Shown one piece after another: positions 1-9,034 of a DNA stretch of 64,000 nt. Each line of letters begins with the position of its first letter. The first letter of the stretch is position 1. Source of the DNA: JBEKHT01 sp049516595 (GTDB lineage Bacteria > Chloroflexota > Anaerolineae > Anaerolineales > RBG-16-64-43). The position numbers and the translations under genes are program-made. The notes under the pieces are model-generated. The model was not told where the DNA came from. It did not search any database and saw only the letters and a program-made list of their open reading frames with translations. The stretch spans positions 62,001 to 126,000 of the forward strand of contig JBEKSY010000004.1 of NCBI GenBank assembly GCA_049516595.1. Reading direction: 5' to 3'.

Positions 1-1095
1 TCCCCAGTCCGTGGAATCGCCGACGGGCGCGCAAGCCATCAAACCGACGGCCACCCTGCACGCCTGGCCGAGCACCCAACCCACCGACGAAGGTCGGCAG
101 GCGATGTGCACAGCGAAGAACGCGCCTGCCCATCGCGAAAATCCTCCCAGAAGAGAGCGGCGAGTTCTTCGCGTGAATGAGGCTGCGGATGAGGAAAACT
201 GTAGGCGAGTCGGGGTCCGGCTTTGTGACGTGAAAGGCGAATCGGGCGCGCTCCACCTGTGACTCGGAACGAACCTAGCATTGGCCGGCGAAGCAGTTGC
301 ACCGGTGCTTCAACCTGGGAAAGGGCACGAGCCATGGGTGTGCTCCTCCACCTGAGCAGCCGAAAAGCGAACCAGGGAGGGCGACGGAAAACTAAGCGGC
401 CCTTGAGCCCGACGGAAAACCGGGGCATTGGAAGCTTGGGACAACGGAACGAAACGAGAACACCCATGGGCCTATCTTTCCGATTCTCGCCCCAGCCGCC
501 AGTGGAGTGCCTCTTCCCTATCCCCGGTCTGGACCAGGGTATGCGCCACGCCGGTCTTTCCTTGGAATACTCAGTCGATACCGTTGGGCAGGGCCCTTGC
601 TCGGACCGGATCCCCTTGGCCGCAGCGCAACGCACCTGCCCTAGGTTTTCCGGCTGGTAGACTCGCCCATTTCAGAGCGGCCCTCGACTCGGGCCAGTTG
701 AATGTTCTGCTCGACACGCTTCCGTCGCCTGCTGGAATTGAAGAGGCGGCTCCTTCTTCCGCAGTTTGCCCTTTCATGCCAAGAGGCCGCGTTCAACCCG
801 GGGTCGCGAGTGGATTGCCGTGGCGCGCTAAACGAGGTGAATTCGCTTCGGCACCCAGGGACGTGCATCCGGTTCCCTGCCCATGAGACTGTCGTCCTCC
901 GTGGGCGTGCTGCCTGTCCCTGGAACCTCTCTGGGCGGTCGACCCGCCCCGTTCTCGCTGCGGCCAGGACGTCCAACGATCTCAAGCCCCCCGGCTTCAT
1001 GGAACGCTGGAGGCACCCCGACAGCAAGCACTACTTCGTCTTGGATCGCGCGAACAATTCAAGCCGGGAAATCCAGTCCGCCACGCCCCGGTCGA
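1..1095. other. Left-edge region without a recognisable gene
   Basis: All six frames contain only short overlapping open frames of the kind GC-rich DNA gives by chance. None has a motif, hydrophobic segment or start-site context that I recognise. It may be decayed sequence downstream of the leftward glycosyltransferase pair. Confidence 0.5.
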
Positions 1096-2583
1096 TCACC
1101 CTCTCCCGCGACCGACATGGTGACCTCCCTCTTGGATTCGCCTCTTGGATAGGGCCGCCGCGAATTTGCCCAGCGCGACCAGGCCCAGCGCTTCCAACAA
1201 TGAAGTCTCCGGCTGAAGCGGGACGTAGTAGCGCTGCCACTGGATCGGCAAGGCCACGAGGATTGCGAGAGCTGTTGACCCCGTCCATAGGATAAGGAGG
1301 ACCGTCGCGCGGCGGGTGCCTTCCCCCTCCCTAGCCCGAGGCCCACGCTGCAGCCAAGGGATCCCAAGCGTCCGCAAGCTGTAGGCAAGCCCCAGAAGCG
1401 CCAGGAAAAGCGCAGCGGTCCCCAGGCCGGTCGTCCGTGGCAGTCCCCCCCAGATCGCCCCAAGATAGGCCTGCTCTTGCCCGGCCGTCTGGGCCGCGTA
1501 GTTCGGAATGTCCCAGAAAGCGGGCGGAGCAAAGAAGGTTTGATTGACAAGGGCAACGAGGCGAGCTCGCGGGGTAAGCACGACTTCGTCCGGAATGGCC
1601 TGGGAAAGCATCTGGGTCTGGGCCGTAAGCAAGCGCGCCCTTTCAGCGAAGGCGGCGGTCACGGCCGAAACCGGATGGCACCAGCCGACCGGATTGAAGA
1701 GGCCAAAGACCGCGATCGAGGAGACGAGGATCACTCCTGCTCCCAGAGCGGCTCGCGGCCACCACCGCCCTGGCAGGCGCGGCCAGGCCGCGTGCTGGTC
1801 CACGGAGCCCGGGCGCGCCCGGGACTCGGACCCCCAAAGCAGGGAAGCCAAGGACAAGGGTAGGACCGCGAAACCGGTGTGCTTGGCGGCGGCGGCCAGA
1901 CCGAGCGCTCCTCCCTGGGCCGCCGGCTTCGAGCACCATCTCATGGCAGCCCAGGCGGCCAGGCTGGTGGTAAGCAACAGCAGTCCTTCGCTCATTGCCC
2001 TTCTTCCGTGAAGGAGAACCAGAGCGTTCGAACCGAAAGCGACTGCCGCCAGAAGCCCCGCCGAGCGACCTCCCAGGTGCGTCCCCATCCCGAACACTAG
2101 AACCAAAGCCAGCACGACGGCCAAGGCCATCGGCAGTCGCCCCGCGAAGAGCGCCGTGGGCCCGGGAACCGCGCCGGCCACTGCGTTCCCCTCCCAACTC
2201 AGGCTCCAGTTCCAATCGGCCCGCACCGCAGGGCTAGGAACACCCAGCAAGAATCCTGCGGCACCAATCACATATCGGGGAAGTCCGGCCGTCCGCAAGC
2301 GCTCCAGCACACTCCCATCGGGAGTTTCTCCAGGCTGATAGCAAAGATTCGCAACCTTTCCTTGAAAGAGCGCACCCAAGTCCGAACTCATGAACAGCCA
2401 GGTCGTCTCATCGGGATGGAAGGGGACCGTGGCGACTCCCGCGAGGACATAAGCCCCGAGGGCGGCCAGGACCAGAACCACAGCCGCCCAGGAGAGGATT
2501 CTGCGTTTTGCGGGGGTCGCTCCAGTCCCCATCCTAGGTTCCTCGGCGGTCGTCTTTTGGCGACCCGGTTCTCGCTGAGCCAT
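1096..2583 (-). CDS. GT-C (GT39/PMT-like) membrane glycosyltransferase
   Basis: A polytopic membrane protein of about 495 residues, probably transferring a sugar from a polyprenyl-phosphate donor to a lipid, glycan or protein acceptor outside the membrane. What is seen: a hydrophobic N-terminal helix followed by HPDETTW, the acidic first-loop motif typical of GT39/PMT-type enzymes, then roughly ten further hydrophobic stretches and a basic C-terminus. Start: the ATG at 2583 lies one base after the stop of the upstream glycosyltransferase, so the two are translationally linked. A longer frame to 2607 would overlap that gene. Donor and acceptor cannot be told from sequence. The GT-C fold is fairly certain; the exact subfamily is not. 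Confidence 0.8.
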   Translation of the reverse strand: MAQREPGRQKTTAEEPRMGTGATPAKRRILSWAAVVLVLAALGAYVLAGVATVPFHPDETTWLFMSSDLGALFQGKVANLCYQPGETPDGSVLERLRTAGLPRYVIGAAGFLLGVPSPAVRADWNWSLSWEGNAVAGAVPGPTALFAGRLPMALAVVLALVLVFGMGTHLGGRSAGLLAAVAFGSNALVLLHGRRAMSEGLLLLTTSLAAWAAMRWCSKPAAQGGALGLAAAAKHTGFAVLPLSLASLLWGSESRARPGSVDQHAAWPRLPGRWWPRAALGAGVILVSSIAVFGLFNPVGWCHPVSAVTAAFAERARLLTAQTQMLSQAIPDEVVLTPRARLVALVNQTFFAPPAFWDIPNYAAQTAGQEQAYLGAIWGGLPRTTGLGTAALFLALLGLAYSLRTLGIPWLQRGPRAREGEGTRRATVLLILWTGSTALAILVALPIQWQRYYVPLQPETSLLEALGLVALGKFAAALSKRRIQEGGHHVGRGRG

Positions 2584-2584
2584 G

Positions 2585-4150
2585 TCAAGGAATGGTCTTG
2601 CGTTCAAAGATCAAAAGCCCATGACTCCCGTACATATCCGTTGGGAAGGTGTGCAGGAGGGAGTAGCTTTCCAGGAAGCGGGGATCTCGCAGCAGGCCGT
2701 TGCGCCCGTAAACCTCAAGAATCACAACGAACCGCGGTCGGGCTGAGATGATGAAATCGGGAGCCACCGCGTAGTTGATGGCGTACAGGGCCTTCGGAAG
2801 AGGGTAATACTTTGCCGCTTGGGGGGTGTTCAGCCCGACCGTGTCAAGAATGAACGCATCCGTTCGGAAGCCCAGCACGCCCACATCTCCGGCCGCGATC
2901 CGATCTCCCGGGTCGAGCCGAGGCAAGAGGTAGTCGGCTGCGTCGGCATAGACCAACTCCAGCCGGATCCATGCCATGTCCGGCGCGGGACGGTCCGGGC
3001 CGTGGTCTGGATGCAGGTCCCAGGCGCGCAGGGAGAGAGCGAGGGGCAAGATCGTCAGAGCGGCTAGGCCAGCCCGCCCCAGCCACCGCGGCCGTTGGAG
3101 GATCCTGAGCCTCTCCAGAAGATGCCCTAGGTCGGCGGTGAGGTATCGAAAGCCCAACACGATGGAAAGTATGTAGAATGGTAAGGGTGGGGTCAGATAC
3201 CAACGGAAGATCAACGGGTTAGCTGCGGCGAACACAGCCGAGTAAAACCAGGGAAATACCAGCCCCGGCCACGATCGGGGAGCCCGCTTCACGGACCGCA
3301 CAAGCGCCAAGAGAGAAACGAAGGTGTACAGGACCAATCCAACCCCGATCCATGAGGTTCCCAGGGTCAGGTCCTCAAAGAAAGGAGTCCCCAGTTGCTG
3401 CAGAAGGCGGACCAGTGCCGCTTCGGGAAGCAGGTAATAGGCTACCCTCTTGGCCAGGAGGGAATTCGGTATCGGCGACCCGTAGTAGAGAAAGGAAAAG
3501 ATGGTCCAGGGTAGGACCACGAGCGCGCCCACGCCGATGGCCTGGAGGACCCTGCGGCGGAGAGCTGGGTCTGCGAATCTGGAGAGCGCCCGGCGGCACA
3601 CGTCAATCCCGACCGGCAGCGCCAGCAAGAGCGCATCCGGCCTGGTCAAGAAGGCCAGACCCAAGACGGCGGCCACCGCAGTCAGCTGATCTTCAAGGTA
3701 GAACAAATAGGACAGGACCAGCAGGAACACGTAGAGGCTGGTCTCCATGCCCCCTATGGCGAAGGTCACACTCATGGGGGCAACCGCCCAGATGGCCGCG
3801 GTGACGGCTCCTGAACCGGGTGACCCTAGTTTCCTGCCCAGCCTAAGGAGAAGAATGCAGGTGGCCGCATCGAGCAAGGCGTTGAGCCAAACGGAGATGG
3901 ACGCGAAGGGAGCACTCGGGCCCCCGAAGGGCAAGCCGAGGAGGGAAAGAAGCAGAGCGTACAAGGGGGTTGTGGTTCCGAGGACGCGCTCGGGTGGGTT
4001 GAAGACTAGCCCCTTGCCCAGAAGCAGATTCCGTGCGTAGCGAAAAGTAATGAAGGCGTCATCGATGGTCCGGGGACCAGGCACGACGCGCGCAAGGATG
4101 GCAATGAGAATGAGTGAGGCGGAGACGAGCAGCCAGCCTCGTCGGGACAT
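2585..4150 (-). CDS. GT-C membrane glycosyltransferase (mannosyltransferase-like)
   Basis: About 520 residues with an N-terminal anchor and some ten hydrophobic helices. It belongs to the GT-C group using polyprenyl-linked sugars, probably in cell-envelope glycan or glycolipid assembly. The first periplasmic loop carries DDAFITFRYARN and then ERVLGTTTPLY, a signature I associate with AftB-like and related bacterial GT-C proteins. The C-terminal region from about residue 410 (GDVGVLGFRTD, DTVGLNTP) is a soluble extracellular domain. Start: ATG 4150 is preferred over ATGs at 4159 and 4186, because a TATAAT box (4158-4163) overlaps or precedes those and predicts transcription starting at 4150. 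It is the first gene of a two-gene operon and diverges from the gene at 4167. Confidence 0.82.
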   Translation of the reverse strand: MSRRGWLLVSASLILIAILARVVPGPRTIDDAFITFRYARNLLLGKGLVFNPPERVLGTTTPLYALLLSLLGLPFGGPSAPFASISVWLNALLDAATCILLLRLGRKLGSPGSGAVTAAIWAVAPMSVTFAIGGMETSLYVFLLVLSYLFYLEDQLTAVAAVLGLAFLTRPDALLLALPVGIDVCRRALSRFADPALRRRVLQAIGVGALVVLPWTIFSFLYYGSPIPNSLLAKRVAYYLLPEAALVRLLQQLGTPFFEDLTLGTSWIGVGLVLYTFVSLLALVRSVKRAPRSWPGLVFPWFYSAVFAAANPLIFRWYLTPPLPFYILSIVLGFRYLTADLGHLLERLRILQRPRWLGRAGLAALTILPLALSLRAWDLHPDHGPDRPAPDMAWIRLELVYADAADYLLPRLDPGDRIAAGDVGVLGFRTDAFILDTVGLNTPQAAKYYPLPKALYAINYAVAPDFIISARPRFVVILEVYGRNGLLRDPRFLESYSLLHTFPTDMYGSHGLLIFERKTIP

Positions 4151-4157
4151 AGGCGCC

Positions 4158-4186
4158 ATTATACGGGTGGGCCAATGGCTGGACAA
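4158..4186 (-). promoter_or_regulatory. Sigma-70 type promoter giving a leaderless mRNA
   Basis: On the minus strand TTGTCC (4186-4181) and TATAAT (4163-4158) are separated by exactly 17 nt. Seven bases separate the -10 box from the ATG at 4150, with no Shine-Dalgarno between. Transcription starting 7 nt after the -10 box would begin at the A of the start codon. Confidence 0.65.
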
Positions 4187-5759
4187 ACCGGTCGCACTTA
4201 TCCTGCCCCTGGCTCTCGCACTTCTTTGGAAGGTGCTGCTGCTCTCTGAAGGAGCGTTCCCCTTTAATGCGGACGAAGCCGTGGTGGCGCTGATGGCGCG
4301 CCATATCTTGCAGGGTGAGCGGCCCCTTTTCTTTTATGGCCAAGCCTACATGGGAAGCCTCGACGCCTATCTGGTCGCCGCTGGGTTCTGGGCCTTCGGT
4401 GACCACGTCCTCGTTCTGCGTGTCGTTCAAGCCTTGCTTTACTGTGGAACGATTTGCGCGCTTTACCTCGCCCTCCGCGAGGTGTTCCCTATTCCTCGCC
4501 TCGGTTGGGCCGCCGCGCTGCTCCTGGCCCTCCCCACCGTCAACCTGACCCTCTACACAACGGTCAGCCTAGGAGGTTATGGAGAGGCCCTGCTGATTGG
4601 GTCGCTGGCCCTGTGGCTAGGCCTGCGCATTGACCGCCGCGGCCCTTCCTGCTCCAGATGGGTCCTTTTGGGATTCCTGAGCGGCCTGGGGGTCTGGGTC
4701 TTTCCCCTTTCCCTGGTCTTTGCGCTCCCCTCGGTGTTCCTGGCCCTCGCGAGCACCCTCCGGCGCACTTCTCTCTTGAGGACGGTACTCTACGCTGCGA
4801 TCCTTCTCGCCACCGCGGTGATCGGTGCCATTCCCTGGCTGGTCGGATGGCACCAGCTCGGCGCGTCCTCCCTCCGCGAGATCCTGGGGAGCGCCCTGGC
4901 CGGGGTCTCCGCAGGGTCCCTCCTTAATCAGGTCGCCGGACGGATCCTGAATCTAGTGCTCTTCACCCCCACGGTGGTCTTCGGCCTCCGTCCTCCCTGG
5001 AGCACCAAGTTGCTCGCCCTGCCCTTGCTGCCCTGGGTGACCGCCGTGGACCTTGGAGCTCTCGTGTTCGGACTGACCCAGCTTCGCCGTCGGGACGAAG
5101 GCCGCGCCGCCCGCTGGACATTATTCGCGGTTGGGGTCCTGCTGATCGCCGCCTTCCTTGCCACCCCCTTCGGATCTGACCCCAGCGGCCGCTATTTCCT
5201 TCCCCTCGGACTCCTCCTGGCCCTGACCAGTGCCCAGTTTGCGCTCTGGCTCAATGCTCAACGGGCACATTGGGGCGAAATCGCGGTCCTCCTGATCGTC
5301 ATATTCAATGTCACGAGCACTCTCCAGGCAGCCCTCACCAATCCCCCGGGAATCACCACCCAGTTTGACCGCGAGACGCAGGTCGACATGCGCGAGCTCC
5401 CCGCCCTCCAGCAATTCCTCGAACAACAAGGGGAAACCCGCGGATACACCAACTACTGGGTCGCGTACCCGCTGGCTTTCCTATCGCAGGAACGGCTGGT
5501 ATTCATCGCCAGGCTGCCCTACCACCTGGACCTGCGCTATTCTGTGAGAGACGATCGATATGCTCCCTATGACCCGTTGGTTCAATCCAGCCCGCGGGTC
5601 GCCTACATCACGACTGGGAATGGCCCTCTGGATGTCCTGCTGCGCACTCGCTTCGATCAGATGGGCCTGTCCTACCGTGAGATGCAGATCGGTGATTTCG
5701 ACGTCTTCTACCAGTTGTCCTCACCGGTGGCGCCCGAGGACCTCGGGCTGGGTCGTTAG
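4167..5759 (+). CDS. GT39-family membrane glycosyltransferase
   Basis: Polytopic protein of about 530 residues and the third GT-C enzyme of the cluster. After the first helix it has FNADEAVVALMARHIL followed by GERPLFFYGQAYMGS, a pattern common to GT39-like proteins with an acidic catalytic loop (here ADEA). At least ten hydrophobic segments follow. The C-terminal part (RETQVDMRELPALQQFL and after) is soluble and probably extracellular. Start is uncertain: GTG 4167 begins just before the first helix, while in-frame ATGs at 4110, 4104 and 4050 overlap the divergent gene. No good Shine-Dalgarno is seen. It could glycosylate the same envelope polymer as its divergent neighbours; acceptor unknown. 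Confidence 0.8.
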   Translation: MGQWLDKPVALILPLALALLWKVLLLSEGAFPFNADEAVVALMARHILQGERPLFFYGQAYMGSLDAYLVAAGFWAFGDHVLVLRVVQALLYCGTICALYLALREVFPIPRLGWAAALLLALPTVNLTLYTTVSLGGYGEALLIGSLALWLGLRIDRRGPSCSRWVLLGFLSGLGVWVFPLSLVFALPSVFLALASTLRRTSLLRTVLYAAILLATAVIGAIPWLVGWHQLGASSLREILGSALAGVSAGSLLNQVAGRILNLVLFTPTVVFGLRPPWSTKLLALPLLPWVTAVDLGALVFGLTQLRRRDEGRAARWTLFAVGVLLIAAFLATPFGSDPSGRYFLPLGLLLALTSAQFALWLNAQRAHWGEIAVLLIVIFNVTSTLQAALTNPPGITTQFDRETQVDMRELPALQQFLEQQGETRGYTNYWVAYPLAFLSQERLVFIARLPYHLDLRYSVRDDRYAPYDPLVQSSPRVAYITTGNGPLDVLLRTRFDQMGLSYREMQIGDFDVFYQLSSPVAPEDLGLGR

Positions 5760-5861
5760 GCTCCCGGGTCGGGACGCCAACCGCTGGCGGCTCGTTCTGA
5801 TAGAATCGGCCGGCTGCCGATCTGCCCAGCTTCCCTTACACAATTCCCGCGGAGGCATCTC

Positions 5862-6311
5862 GTGGAACGAACACTCATCCTCGTCAAACCCGACGGCGTT
5901 CAGCGAGGCCTGATAGGGGAGGTCATCGCCCGGCTTGAAAGGCGCGGATTGAAAATGGTTGGGCTCAAATTCCTACAAGTGGACCGTGCGCTTGCGGAGC
6001 GGCACTACGCTGTGCATAAGGGCAAGCCGTTCTACGAGGGGCTTCTCGCCTACATCTCCTCCGCTCCAGTCGTTGCGATGGTGCTGGAGGGGCCCAACGC
6101 CATTGCGTTGGCCCGCCAGATGATGGGCTCGACCCGACCTGGTGAAGCCGCGCCCGGCAGCCTGCGGGCCGACTTCGCGGTCGAGATTGGGCGGAATCTG
6201 GTTCACGGGTCGGATAGCGCCGAGACGGCAGCTTACGAGATCCCCCTGTTCTTTAAGCCGGAAGAGCTCGTGTCCTGGAAACGCGCGACCGATCCTTGGA
6301 TTTTTGAGTAG
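5862..6311 (+). CDS. ndk: Nucleoside diphosphate kinase
   Basis: Cytoplasmic enzyme transferring the gamma-phosphate of ATP to NDPs through a phosphohistidine, maintaining NTP pools. The 149 residues match the family length. It begins ERTLILVKPDGVQRGLIGEV, the usual NDK N-terminus, and carries the active-site stretch NLVHGSDSAE with the catalytic His. The substrate-binding stretch reads MMGSTRPGEAAPGSLRADFA. It ends WIFE, in the typical W-I/L-Y/F-E style. The start is GTG at 5862, with GGAGG about 6 nt upstream. It stands alone, converging on rsfS across a palindromic terminator. Very secure. Confidence 0.97.
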   Translation: MERTLILVKPDGVQRGLIGEVIARLERRGLKMVGLKFLQVDRALAERHYAVHKGKPFYEGLLAYISSAPVVAMVLEGPNAIALARQMMGSTRPGEAAPGSLRADFAVEIGRNLVHGSDSAETAAYEIPLFFKPEELVSWKRATDPWIFE

Positions 6312-6363
6312 CGCTGGATCGCATCCCGCGGCTTCTCGCGGCCCTTGCGGCGCCCAGCCGCAA

Positions 6364-6389
6364 AACCGAGCCTCTCGAGAGGCTCGGTT
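6364..6389. terminator. Perfect 26-bp palindrome between ndk and rsfS
   Basis: AACCGAGCCTCTC is followed directly by its exact reverse complement with no unpaired spacer. It lies between the converging ends of ndk and rsfS, so a bidirectional terminator is the likely role. The downstream T-rich tract is weak on both strands. Confidence 0.6.
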
Positions 6390-6452
6390 CGTCCTTCGTC
6401 AGGATGTGTCCCCGGGCTTGGGCGGTTGCCGGCTTGCAGACGTCCGGCCGGC

Positions 6453-6788
6453 TTATTGAATCCGAACCACGACCTTGGCCTGGCTCCAGAGCCGTTCCAA
6501 TTCATAGTACTCCCGCTTCTCCGGGGAGAAAGCATGCAGGATGACCTCGCCGAAGTCCGCCAGGACCCAACCTCCTTCGGGCCGGCCTTCGCTGCGCGCA
6601 CGAACTCCCTGGGTCCTCTCCCCGGCCTCCACGGCCGCCTCCACCAAAGCCTTGATCATGCGGTCGCTTGAACCCGTGCAGATCACAAAATAGTCGGCAA
6701 ACAGGCAGTTCCCCCTCAGGTCCAGGAGGACGACATCTTCGGCCTTCTTTGACTCGAGCGCATCAACGAGGGATCGCGCGAGTATCAA
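6453..6788 (-). CDS. rsfS: Ribosomal silencing factor RsfS
   Basis: RsfS (Iojap/YbeB family) binds ribosomal protein uL14 and blocks subunit joining, reducing translation in poor nutrient conditions. The 111-residue length is typical. Diagnostic stretches are DVVLLDLRG, ADYFVICTGSSDR and GWVLADFGEVILHAF...REYYELERLW. The start is a TTG at 6788, with GAGGA about 10 nt upstream. It ends the leftward RNA/translation cluster, separated by about 105 bp from the LOG-like gene. Unlike in many genomes, nadD is not adjacent within the visible region. Confidence 0.95.
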   Translation of the reverse strand: MILARSLVDALESKKAEDVVLLDLRGNCLFADYFVICTGSSDRMIKALVEAAVEAGERTQGVRARSEGRPEGGWVLADFGEVILHAFSPEKREYYELERLWSQAKVVVRIQ

Positions 6789-6893
6789 TGCGTCCAGTCC
6801 TCACCTCCCAATCCGAGACAATTCCCGGGTCCCACCCGGTTCCGGTCCCTGCGCCGGAGGAAGAGGCACTTCCCCGGCGAGAGTCCCATTGAG

Positions 6894-7427
6894 CTAGCGT
6901 GCTGGAGGACGCCCCCCTACCCTGGGCGCCGTCTCCTCCACGGCCTTCCCCCTTTCTGGGAGGGGGGCTTCCAGGGCCAGCCTCACTGCCTCTTCTGCCG
7001 TTGAAGCCAGGAGAACACTCGCAGGCCGATTGCCATCCCACATCGCGGGTTCCCAGCTGTGGAGAGAGATCACGGGCTTGCCCTGGCGAAGCGCGTAGCC
7101 GATTTCCGAAAGAGTCCCCCCCTCCCCGCCAATGGCGATCGCCGCGCTGGCCGAGAGAATCAGGATCACATTTCGGGCTCCGCCGAGTCCGGTTGCCAGC
7201 GGGAATTCAACAAACTCGTTGGCTTTGCCCGGGTCTTCCCCTGACAGGATCCCAATCGTGTGGCCTCCCGCTTCCCTCGCTCCCCGGCAAGCTGCCTCCA
7301 TAACCCCGCCGCCGCCCCCGCAAATCAGTGTGGCCCGCGCCATCGCGATCAACCTGCCGACTCCCATCGCCAGTTGGGCCTCCTCCGGCGAGCAATCGTG
7401 CCCTCCGATCACAGCGATGAGCTTCAT
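6894..7427 (-). CDS. LOG-like / TIGR00725 family Rossmann-fold protein
   Basis: A 177-residue protein of the lysine-decarboxylase-like (LOG/YvdD) fold that binds a nucleotide. Visible signatures are IAVIGGHDCS at the N-terminus, ICGGGGGVMEAACRGA in place of the usual GGGxxGLM, and IAIGGEGGTLSEIGYAL, matching the family PGGxGTxxE motif. Family relatives hydrolyse cytokinin-type nucleoside monophosphates, but TIGR00725 members are uncharacterised, so the reaction is not assigned. Start: the ATG at 7427 overlaps the thpR stop by 4 nt (ATGA), indicating translational coupling. The last 25 residues are rich in Pro, Arg and Gly and probably unstructured. Confidence 0.85.
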   Translation of the reverse strand: MKLIAVIGGHDCSPEEAQLAMGVGRLIAMARATLICGGGGGVMEAACRGAREAGGHTIGILSGEDPGKANEFVEFPLATGLGGARNVILILSASAAIAIGGEGGTLSEIGYALRQGKPVISLHSWEPAMWDGNRPASVLLASTAEEAVRLALEAPLPERGKAVEETAPRVGGRPPAR

Positions 7428-8008
7428 GCCGACTCCCTCAACCGCCACTCGCGCAGGCGCGTGTAGACGGCACCGTCGGGACGCAGTTCGCTTTGAAAGA
7501 GCGCTACCCCGCGGACTTCAAGTGTCTTCCTCTCCGTCTCCGCCATCCGCACAACAGCCTCCCCGATCTGTTTGAGTTCCTCCCTCCTGGCCTCCTGACG
7601 GACTCGCCCGATAGTCAGATGGCCCGAATACTCCCTCGCCTCGGGTGAAAAACCGATTTCGGACAGGCTCTTCTCAACCGCCGCCTGCAGCTGGTTCAAC
7701 TCTCCCGCCGGACTGTGAGCTCCAACCCAGACCACTCGCGGGCGTTGCATGTCGGGATAGCATCCCAATCCTCCGATCTGGACCTGGAAGGGCGCCTGTT
7801 GGCGGAGGCACGGCTCCAAGAGCGAGTTGATCTCGGCCAGGCGTACCTCGGGGATCTGCCCAAGGAACTTGAGGGTCATATGAATCCCTTCCTGGCGCAC
7901 CCAACGTACGCTGCCCGCTGGCACTTCACTGAGAAGACGACGGGTCAGCTCGGCGAGGTAGTCGTGCAGAGGGAGAGGCAATTCGACCGCGATGAAAGCC
8001 CGAATCAC
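7424..8008 (-). CDS. thpR: RNA 2',3'-cyclic phosphodiesterase (2'-5' ligase family)
   Basis: 2H phosphoesterase that opens 2',3'-cyclic phosphate ends of RNA. Both catalytic H-x-T/S motifs are present: GIHMTLKFLG (H-M-T) and YSGHLTIGRVRQ (H-L-T), correctly spaced in a protein of about 194 residues. The N-terminus RAFIAVELP matches the family start. I therefore chose the GTG at 8008; an ATG at 8068 would add 20 residues that do not resemble the family. It follows rimM and is coupled by ATGA overlap to the LOG-like gene. Its place directly after rimM, where trmD often sits, is unusual. Confidence 0.9.
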   Translation of the reverse strand: MIRAFIAVELPLPLHDYLAELTRRLLSEVPAGSVRWVRQEGIHMTLKFLGQIPEVRLAEINSLLEPCLRQQAPFQVQIGGLGCYPDMQRPRVVWVGAHSPAGELNQLQAAVEKSLSEIGFSPEAREYSGHLTIGRVRQEARREELKQIGEAVVRMAETERKTLEVRGVALFQSELRPDGAVYTRLREWRLRESA

Positions 8009-8081
8009 AGCAAGAAAGACCTGATCCCGTGGTCTGGCCAGGGGGCGGGAAGAGGCGCAGGAGAGCATCTGCCCGGATCGT

Positions 8082-8600
8082 TCATGGTCCGAGCTCCCCT
8101 TCGGGCAGGCGGACTACGATCCTGCCCTGCGACAGGCGGATCTCCCTCACGACCGACGAGATTGCCGGGAGCAAGATCTCGCCCTGGTCTCCTCGGATCA
8201 CGTAGACATCGTTGGCTCCGGTCGCCAGCACCGAGTGAAGCCGCCCCAGACTCTGACCGTCCTCGGTGGCCACCTCCAGTCCCACCAACTGGCGGTGATA
8301 GTACGTTCCCGCCGGCAAAGGGGGCAAGTCATCCGCTCGCACGTAGAGCATGGCGGCCCGCAACTCCTCCGCCTGGGTGCGATTCGTACAGTCGGCCAGG
8401 CACAGGAGCAAATCCTTGCCGTGACTTCGAAAGGAACGAACCTCCCGAGGCTGGTGCTGCTTGCCGACAAACAGCGTCTTGGCCTGGCGCAGGAATTCAG
8501 GAGAACCAGCCAGGATTTCCAGGAGCAGTTCACCTCGGATGCCGAACGGCCGCCTCACCCGGGCCACGGCCAGGAGATTGTCCGCAGATTGGCTGGGCAT
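8082..8600 (-). CDS. rimM: Ribosome maturation factor RimM
   Basis: RimM binds ribosomal protein S19 and assists assembly of the 30S head domain. The 172 residues show the family's two beta-barrel domains. The N-terminal part has VARVRRPFGIRGELLLEIL, matching the family GxxxGxxGxxGxxxV pattern. The C-terminal PRC-barrel has YYHRQLVGLEV, GRLHSVLATGANDVYVIRG and LLPAISSVVREI. It follows khpA after a 167-nt gap that holds a strong hairpin (8619-8647). TrmD, its usual neighbour, is not found in the cluster. Confidence 0.96.
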   Translation of the reverse strand: MPSQSADNLLAVARVRRPFGIRGELLLEILAGSPEFLRQAKTLFVGKQHQPREVRSFRSHGKDLLLCLADCTNRTQAEELRAAMLYVRADDLPPLPAGTYYHRQLVGLEVATEDGQSLGRLHSVLATGANDVYVIRGDQGEILLPAISSVVREIRLSQGRIVVRLPEGELGP

Positions 8601-8618
8601 TCGGTATCCTTAGGCAAA

Positions 8619-8647
8619 CGGGCTCGCCGCACGCACGGACGAGCCCG
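8619..8647. repeat. Inverted repeat between khpA and rimM
   Basis: CGGGCTCG (8619-8626) and its exact complement (8640-8647) are separated by 13 nt. In the leftward transcript this makes an 8-bp GC-rich hairpin upstream of rimM. No U-run follows, so it may be an mRNA stability or processing structure instead of a terminator. Confidence 0.4.
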
Positions 8648-8767
8648 CAAACTTCCCGCTCAGACGATCTGGGCCGCTCCAGGACCTTGCCGCTTGCCCG
8701 GAAAAGGCCCGGAGCCCCAAGACCAGTGCCAACTGTTCCAACGGTCTCCGAATCGGAACAACTCCTT

Positions 8768-9034
8768 TCAGACGATGTCGAAGGTCACGCGCCTGCCCTC
8801 GCGCGCCGCTGCCGCACGCAGGAGTGCCCGGATCGCGTTGGCGATCCTCCCGCGTTGGCCAATGACCCGGCCTCGATCTTCCGCACTGACCATGAGTTCC
8901 AAGTGCACATTGGGACCACTGATCACCTCGGACACGCGCACCTGGGTCGGGTCTCGGACCAGAGAGCGGGCAACGTATTCCACCAACTCTTTGAGGCCCC
9001 GGTCGGAGGAGTTGCGCGGAGGAAACGTACTCAT
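8768..9034 (-). CDS. khpA: KH-domain RNA-binding protein KhpA
   Basis: Small single KH-domain protein (88 residues) that binds RNA, usually with KhpB, and in other bacteria influences cell size and sRNA function. The KH core is seen in VRVSEVISGPNVHLELMVS followed by the GxxG loop in DRGRVIGQRGRIANAIRAL. It then ends GRRVTFDIV. The first codon overlaps the rpsP stop by 4 nt, so the two are coupled. The order rpsP-khpA-rimM is the common bacterial arrangement. Confidence 0.93.
   Translation of the reverse strand: MSTFPPRNSSDRGLKELVEYVARSLVRDPTQVRVSEVISGPNVHLELMVSAEDRGRVIGQRGRIANAIRALLRAAAAREGRRVTFDIV

Noticed and set aside
1..1095. Frames of up to 198 codons at the left edge
   Set aside because: All overlap each other on both strands and none shows a family motif or start context.
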